The position numbers and the translations under genes are program-made. DNA of 64,000 nt. Origin: Eudromia elegans. Lineage: Eukaryota; Chordata; Aves; Tinamiformes; Tinamidae. Under the pieces are notes generated by a model. That model saw only the letters and a program-made list of their open reading frames with translations, searched no databases and was not told the DNA's origin. Location of the stretch: NCBI GenBank assembly GCA_003342815.1, contig PTEX01000004.1:186001-250000 (forward strand). Reading direction: 5' to 3'. Of the stretch, positions 59,825-64,000 are shown one piece after another (within the stretch, counting starts at the first letter, position 1; the number at the start of each line of letters is the position of its first letter).

Positions 59825-62800
59825 CTGTAGAAAAAAAGTTGGCAGTTAATATTCTTTGATAATTGCAATTTAACATCAAAAAGTCTACTCCAACTCTGCT
59901 CCAAAATTCCTATTCTTGGTTTCCCAGAGTTTCCGTCTTTCTCTTATCTCCATTCCTGTTTCATTATTTGGTTTGGCTTGGTTGGTATATTCATTCTAAA
60001 GTAGAAACTTCTGAATTATCTTTCCTAGGAATTTCCAGGCAATTCCTTTCCTAGCAATAATAAGTCTTAGGAGTGGGAAGAAGAGAAGTTGAGAAAATTC
60101 TCCACCAGAACAGTCCATGATGAAGCAAAAATGAGAGTAATTCTAGGTTAGGTTAGCTCAGACAAGCTGCACAGAAAGCCTGCAGGCTCACCCGACTATG
60201 TGAATGTGCTCCTCAGCCTGGGAAAGCATCAGGTTTTGGAATTTAGTGTAGGAAGTACTGGAGCCCAAAATCAAAAGGAGAAGAACAATGCAGCTCAAGA
60301 CTCAGCCCCAGCTTCTGGCACCAATCAAAATACACCTTGTGAAGATTTTAAAATATATTAGAGCTATTATTATGCTAGTGGGCTGTGGTTCTTCCTGTCT
60401 TGCGCACAGTAGAAGTTTTCTTTAAACTTGCATAATTCTCTCTGTGAATTCACTAAGGACATTCTCTAAGAAATTATACTTTTTTCAGAATCAACAAAAA
60501 ACTGTATTTGGGAAAGTATGGCTTTCTTTTCCCTGTGAGAACTGTGACTGTAAGTACTTTCATGTTTAATAGAGTCACTTAATTGAAGCCTTTTTGTATT
60601 AAGGCAAAGATAACACACTTGAGAATGTTCAATCCCATTTAATAAAAAATTACTTCTCTGGTTACTTGAATACTATCATTTATTTTTATCTTTATTTCTC
60701 ATTCAGGTTAAAAGCATCAATAAATCTGGAAAAAAAACCCCTTCTTTTTTTTATCAATAAAATGTTTCAAAGAAGAACCTGGAGTCTGAGGTAATTCTCA
60801 TTATATTTGTGCAACCAAGATTTGCAAAGAAGCAAAAGTATAAAAGCAAGTTTTTGCCAAACAAGATGTTTTAACAATGTCAAGAAAATATTTCAATTAG
60901 ACATTTTAAGTTTCAGACGATGACACTTAGTTTGCATCTCTTAGTTTCACAGGTCAGAGATTCAACTGGAGTTTTTAAATTTTATTTCTGCTTTGATACT
61001 TATAGCAAAACTTCAGGCTGTATGTTCCTGAAAGATTCTCCGTTGCACACAGCAGAGAAATGAGACCTGAACAAGTGATAAATGCATTAGATTTCTTACC
61101 CTTTCTCCCTTTCTCTGCTTCAAACATCTTTCTCTTCTTCAAACATGCCAGCCTCAAATGTAAAGAGTTTCTTGGTAAAAGATCAGGCACTACAGATATT
61201 CAGCTAAGGAATGAGAAAGCTCCAACTTTCTCTCCCTTCTGGCCCTTCTATCCAACCTCCAGCAAAGACCCTGGAAATACTTTGCTGAATGAACATTTAC
61301 TTGGTTTAAGTATTAATTAGTCTTCTAATTTAGACACATATCTTACCAGTCCCATATCTTAGACCTATATGAGATTAGACAGTTTACGGCAAACATAAGA
61401 TAATGAAACTAGAATCAATCCTGTAAATTAAGTGGAGTTAATTGTAATGTGATTAATGTTGTTAATTGCCTGATTGCCTTAAACATGTTCTATTGTATCA
61501 CAGTGCTATTTTCTTATTTTAGAACACATTTTTTGACTCTAAACGCTAACCAATTAAAATGTGGTTTACAGATGGTTCAAAACAAAGTAAAAATAAGATC
61601 ATTTTATGAAAAAACATCCTGTTAATAACAAAGATGAGAAAAACTGCGAACACTAACAACTCTGCTGCACTACAAGCAGACAGATTATCCTCTCAACTGT
61701 GCATTTAACAGCCATCTATTTTAATGTTTTCTCTACAAACATTTTCCATGACTTGGCACAAATGAACTGTTTAATTAGGAAAATTAAACGCTCTTGATAA
61801 AAAGCAGTTCTCAGAAATCAAATCCTTAAGGCTACAATTTCATAACTCACACAGAGTAAACAACAGAGTCATAATTACATCGCTTGCTGAAATCATAATT
61901 AGCCATTCTTTTTAAACACTAAATATAGTTAGAGAGGGAGAATGATAGTGAAAAGCTACAGCAAAATTCAAAGGAAACTCCTTATGATTCAGGTTCTCTT
62001 TTGACTGTGCCTATGCATGGGAATGGAATCTGGCCCATGACCCAAAGTCAGTATCTGGCAACTCTGATAGAAATGTATGTCAGTTCTCAGCATTAAACCA
62101 TTTTCAAACATTTGAAATTGTTGAATATTAGAAACATCTAGCAACCAGGACCAGAGAAACACCAAGACATTTACTGTTTGAGAGGTACTGGTCATGTGTG
62201 TATACATGCGGCTGCCACAGCCTATGCCTTTTTGCATCTAAATTGTTTCTATTTTCTTAAATTAGAGTGAAAAAAAAAATCCAGGGTAATATTTGGGAGA
62301 GACATATCCACTGAAATCACACCTATTCGTCTGATAACTAGCACTAGCAACAGGCACCGTGTAGCCAACATACTTGCAGAGTAGGAATTAGTGACAGACA
62401 GAGGTCTGAGGAAACACAGGGGCATCCAAACAGAAAACACTTGGGCAGCCACTTGGACGCTTTATTTCTCACTGCTGGTGAATCCTCACTCCGGGCTGAA
62501 GTTCCTACAGTAGTTTGCTGACACATGCACTATATTATCTAATACCTTACACTAAAGCCATCCATAAAAAGCAGTGCTCCTTTCTAAAGATGATTTTTAA
62601 AACTGAACGTAGCTATATCCTCTCAAGTGTTGGGGGGTTAATGTTGACACATTAGCGTCTAATTTAGTGTTTTCTGCTAAACCCAGCACAAACTCAATAA
62701 ATGTAAAAATTCAGATTTGGTCTGATCATCTTGAAATAAATGCATTGTAGTCTTTCAATGGAGTAAAATAACAATAAAAGGTAATCCACATAGCAAAAGG

Positions 62801-64000
62801 TGTGGTTTGTTTCTGCTTATACAAAGTGCCAGCAGACGATTAAAGCCTAGTGTCTAGTGTTAGTATTACCAACATGATAAGACTGATGGGAAGACTCTAA
62901 TAGCAAAGCAATTCTAAAAGGAGAAAATCAGTTATGAATATACCATCGAGCTCCTTGGCTTATTTCCCACAATTAATTAGCAGTCAAAAAGAATATCATA
63001 AATTATACACTGAAACAGGTCAAAACCAGGAAATTAAAGGAATACTAGGTCCATTCCTAATGAAAGTATGTAGGTACCATTTGTTGGAATTCTGTATTGA
63101 AAAACAGTTCTTGTCAAAAATAGACCATCTTCCTAAACAACACAGATGTACATGGTCATGGTCAGTTTGATTATCTGCAATTATACAGCAAATAAAATAC
63201 AAAACAAATCAGCAATTCATAATTTCAGGGTTCATTCCTGTACAGTTTGTGATCACCTGCCTTCTTGTTTCATTTGAATATTAAAAGAAGACTTAGCAGG
63301 AAGCTCTGGCTTTCATGAATGCTACATTCCATTTATCAACACACCAGTGGGTTACTAGTGGTCATTAATGGATTCCAGAGCTATCGGGACTGAAGAAGCA
63401 CACAACTTAAATACGTACGAACTAGAGGTATTTATTTCTAAACAGTTGAGATACTGAAAGAACTGGGGGAAAAAAAAAAGCAGTAATAAAGAATTCTGTT
63501 AGGAACAACACTGAAACAGAACTGCCAAAAGATGGGGACAAAGCAAGTTGGACTAAAATAATTTTCTTTAAAACTGAAGGGAAAAAAAAGATAGATAATG
63601 CTTAAATATTTATATAAGATTAACATACATTTCAGTGCTAATTTAATCCTTATACAAAATGAAAGATGTAGAATTATTTCTCGAGTTTTGTTGTCGGAGG
63701 AAGCACATTGAAGGGAATATCTTCATATGCCCTTGTGAATTTCTGATGAAGATTTAGTTAAACTAATACTCTTGCAGTGGCACAGTTGTCAATCCTAAGA
63801 AATGGTAAGAGATCACTTTGCTAATTTTAAAAGTAGGCTTTTACTGGGAGAAAATTTTGATCATTCTAATAGCAAAAAACCCCTCTATTTTACATCAGAG
63901 TTTTAAAAGTTTATTTTCAGTTGTTTAACAGATTGATTTTCTAAGTGTTACAGGTCACTGAATCTTGACTTGCTACTGTAGCCAGTTTCCATTACCCTGT
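59825..64000 (-). other. TSHR: TSHR intron 1 (3' part)
   Basis: No GC-rich first exon with a signal peptide was found on the - strand up to the window edge, which fits the very long first intron of TSHR in mammals. The rest is AT-rich and without recognised repeats. Confidence 0.7.

Noticed and set aside
1..64000. tRNA, rRNA, CRISPR, operon or phage-type features
   Set aside because: None seen. The window is ordinary vertebrate intron-rich DNA.

Overview
This is 64 kb of vertebrate genomic DNA, most likely from a bird. The base is AT-rich, with multi-exon genes split by long introns. It carries avian-style CR1 LINE 3' ends as well as much older CR1/L3-like fragments. Two genes are recognised, and both lose their first exon beyond the window edges. 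They lie tail to tail: GTF2A1 on the + strand (left third) and TSHR on the - strand (right half). From memory this is the GTF2A1/TSHR neighbourhood conserved in amniotes (human 14q31). The species cannot be fixed from the sequence; one base (21703) is an N.

Region 1-23.4 kb: GTF2A1, the TFIIA alpha/beta precursor. Positions 1-5085 are intron 1. Eight coding exons follow (5086-5187, 6758-6965, 9381-9445, 11103-11178, 12892-13025, 13783-14103, 16538-16627, 18845-18952), all with AG/GT borders and consistent phases. They give 367 residues plus the few from exon 1, close to human length. A Gln/His tract, a Taspase1-type QVDG site and an acidic linker are visible. The 3'UTR probably runs to about 23.39 kb.

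Region 23.4-33.2 kb: intergenic space between the convergent genes. It holds microsatellites, several CpG-containing GC-rich patches (25.1-25.75, 26.2-26.45, 27.3-27.4, 28.9-29.3 kb), one exon-like segment, an ancient CR1/L3-like RT relic and a younger CR1 3' end.

Region 33.2-64 kb: TSHR, the thyrotropin receptor, on the - strand. Exons 2 to 10 are all present and in frame (59753-59824, 57494-57568, 49279-49353, 48611-48685, 47080-47157, 46151-46219, 40302-40379, 36656-36844, 33667-35077). They encode the leucine-rich repeats, hinge and seven-helix domain (706 residues). Signal-peptide exon 1 lies beyond 64000. The introns contain LINE relics, AT microsatellites, a 9-bp minisatellite and a perfect 12-bp-arm hairpin.

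The two genes have no shared pathway: one is a general transcription factor subunit, the other a hormone receptor. No wholly new system was found. The best leads are in the receptor (the glycine that matches the chicken-domestication site, and a furin-type RKRR in the hinge) and the CpG patches and exon-like segment between the genes.
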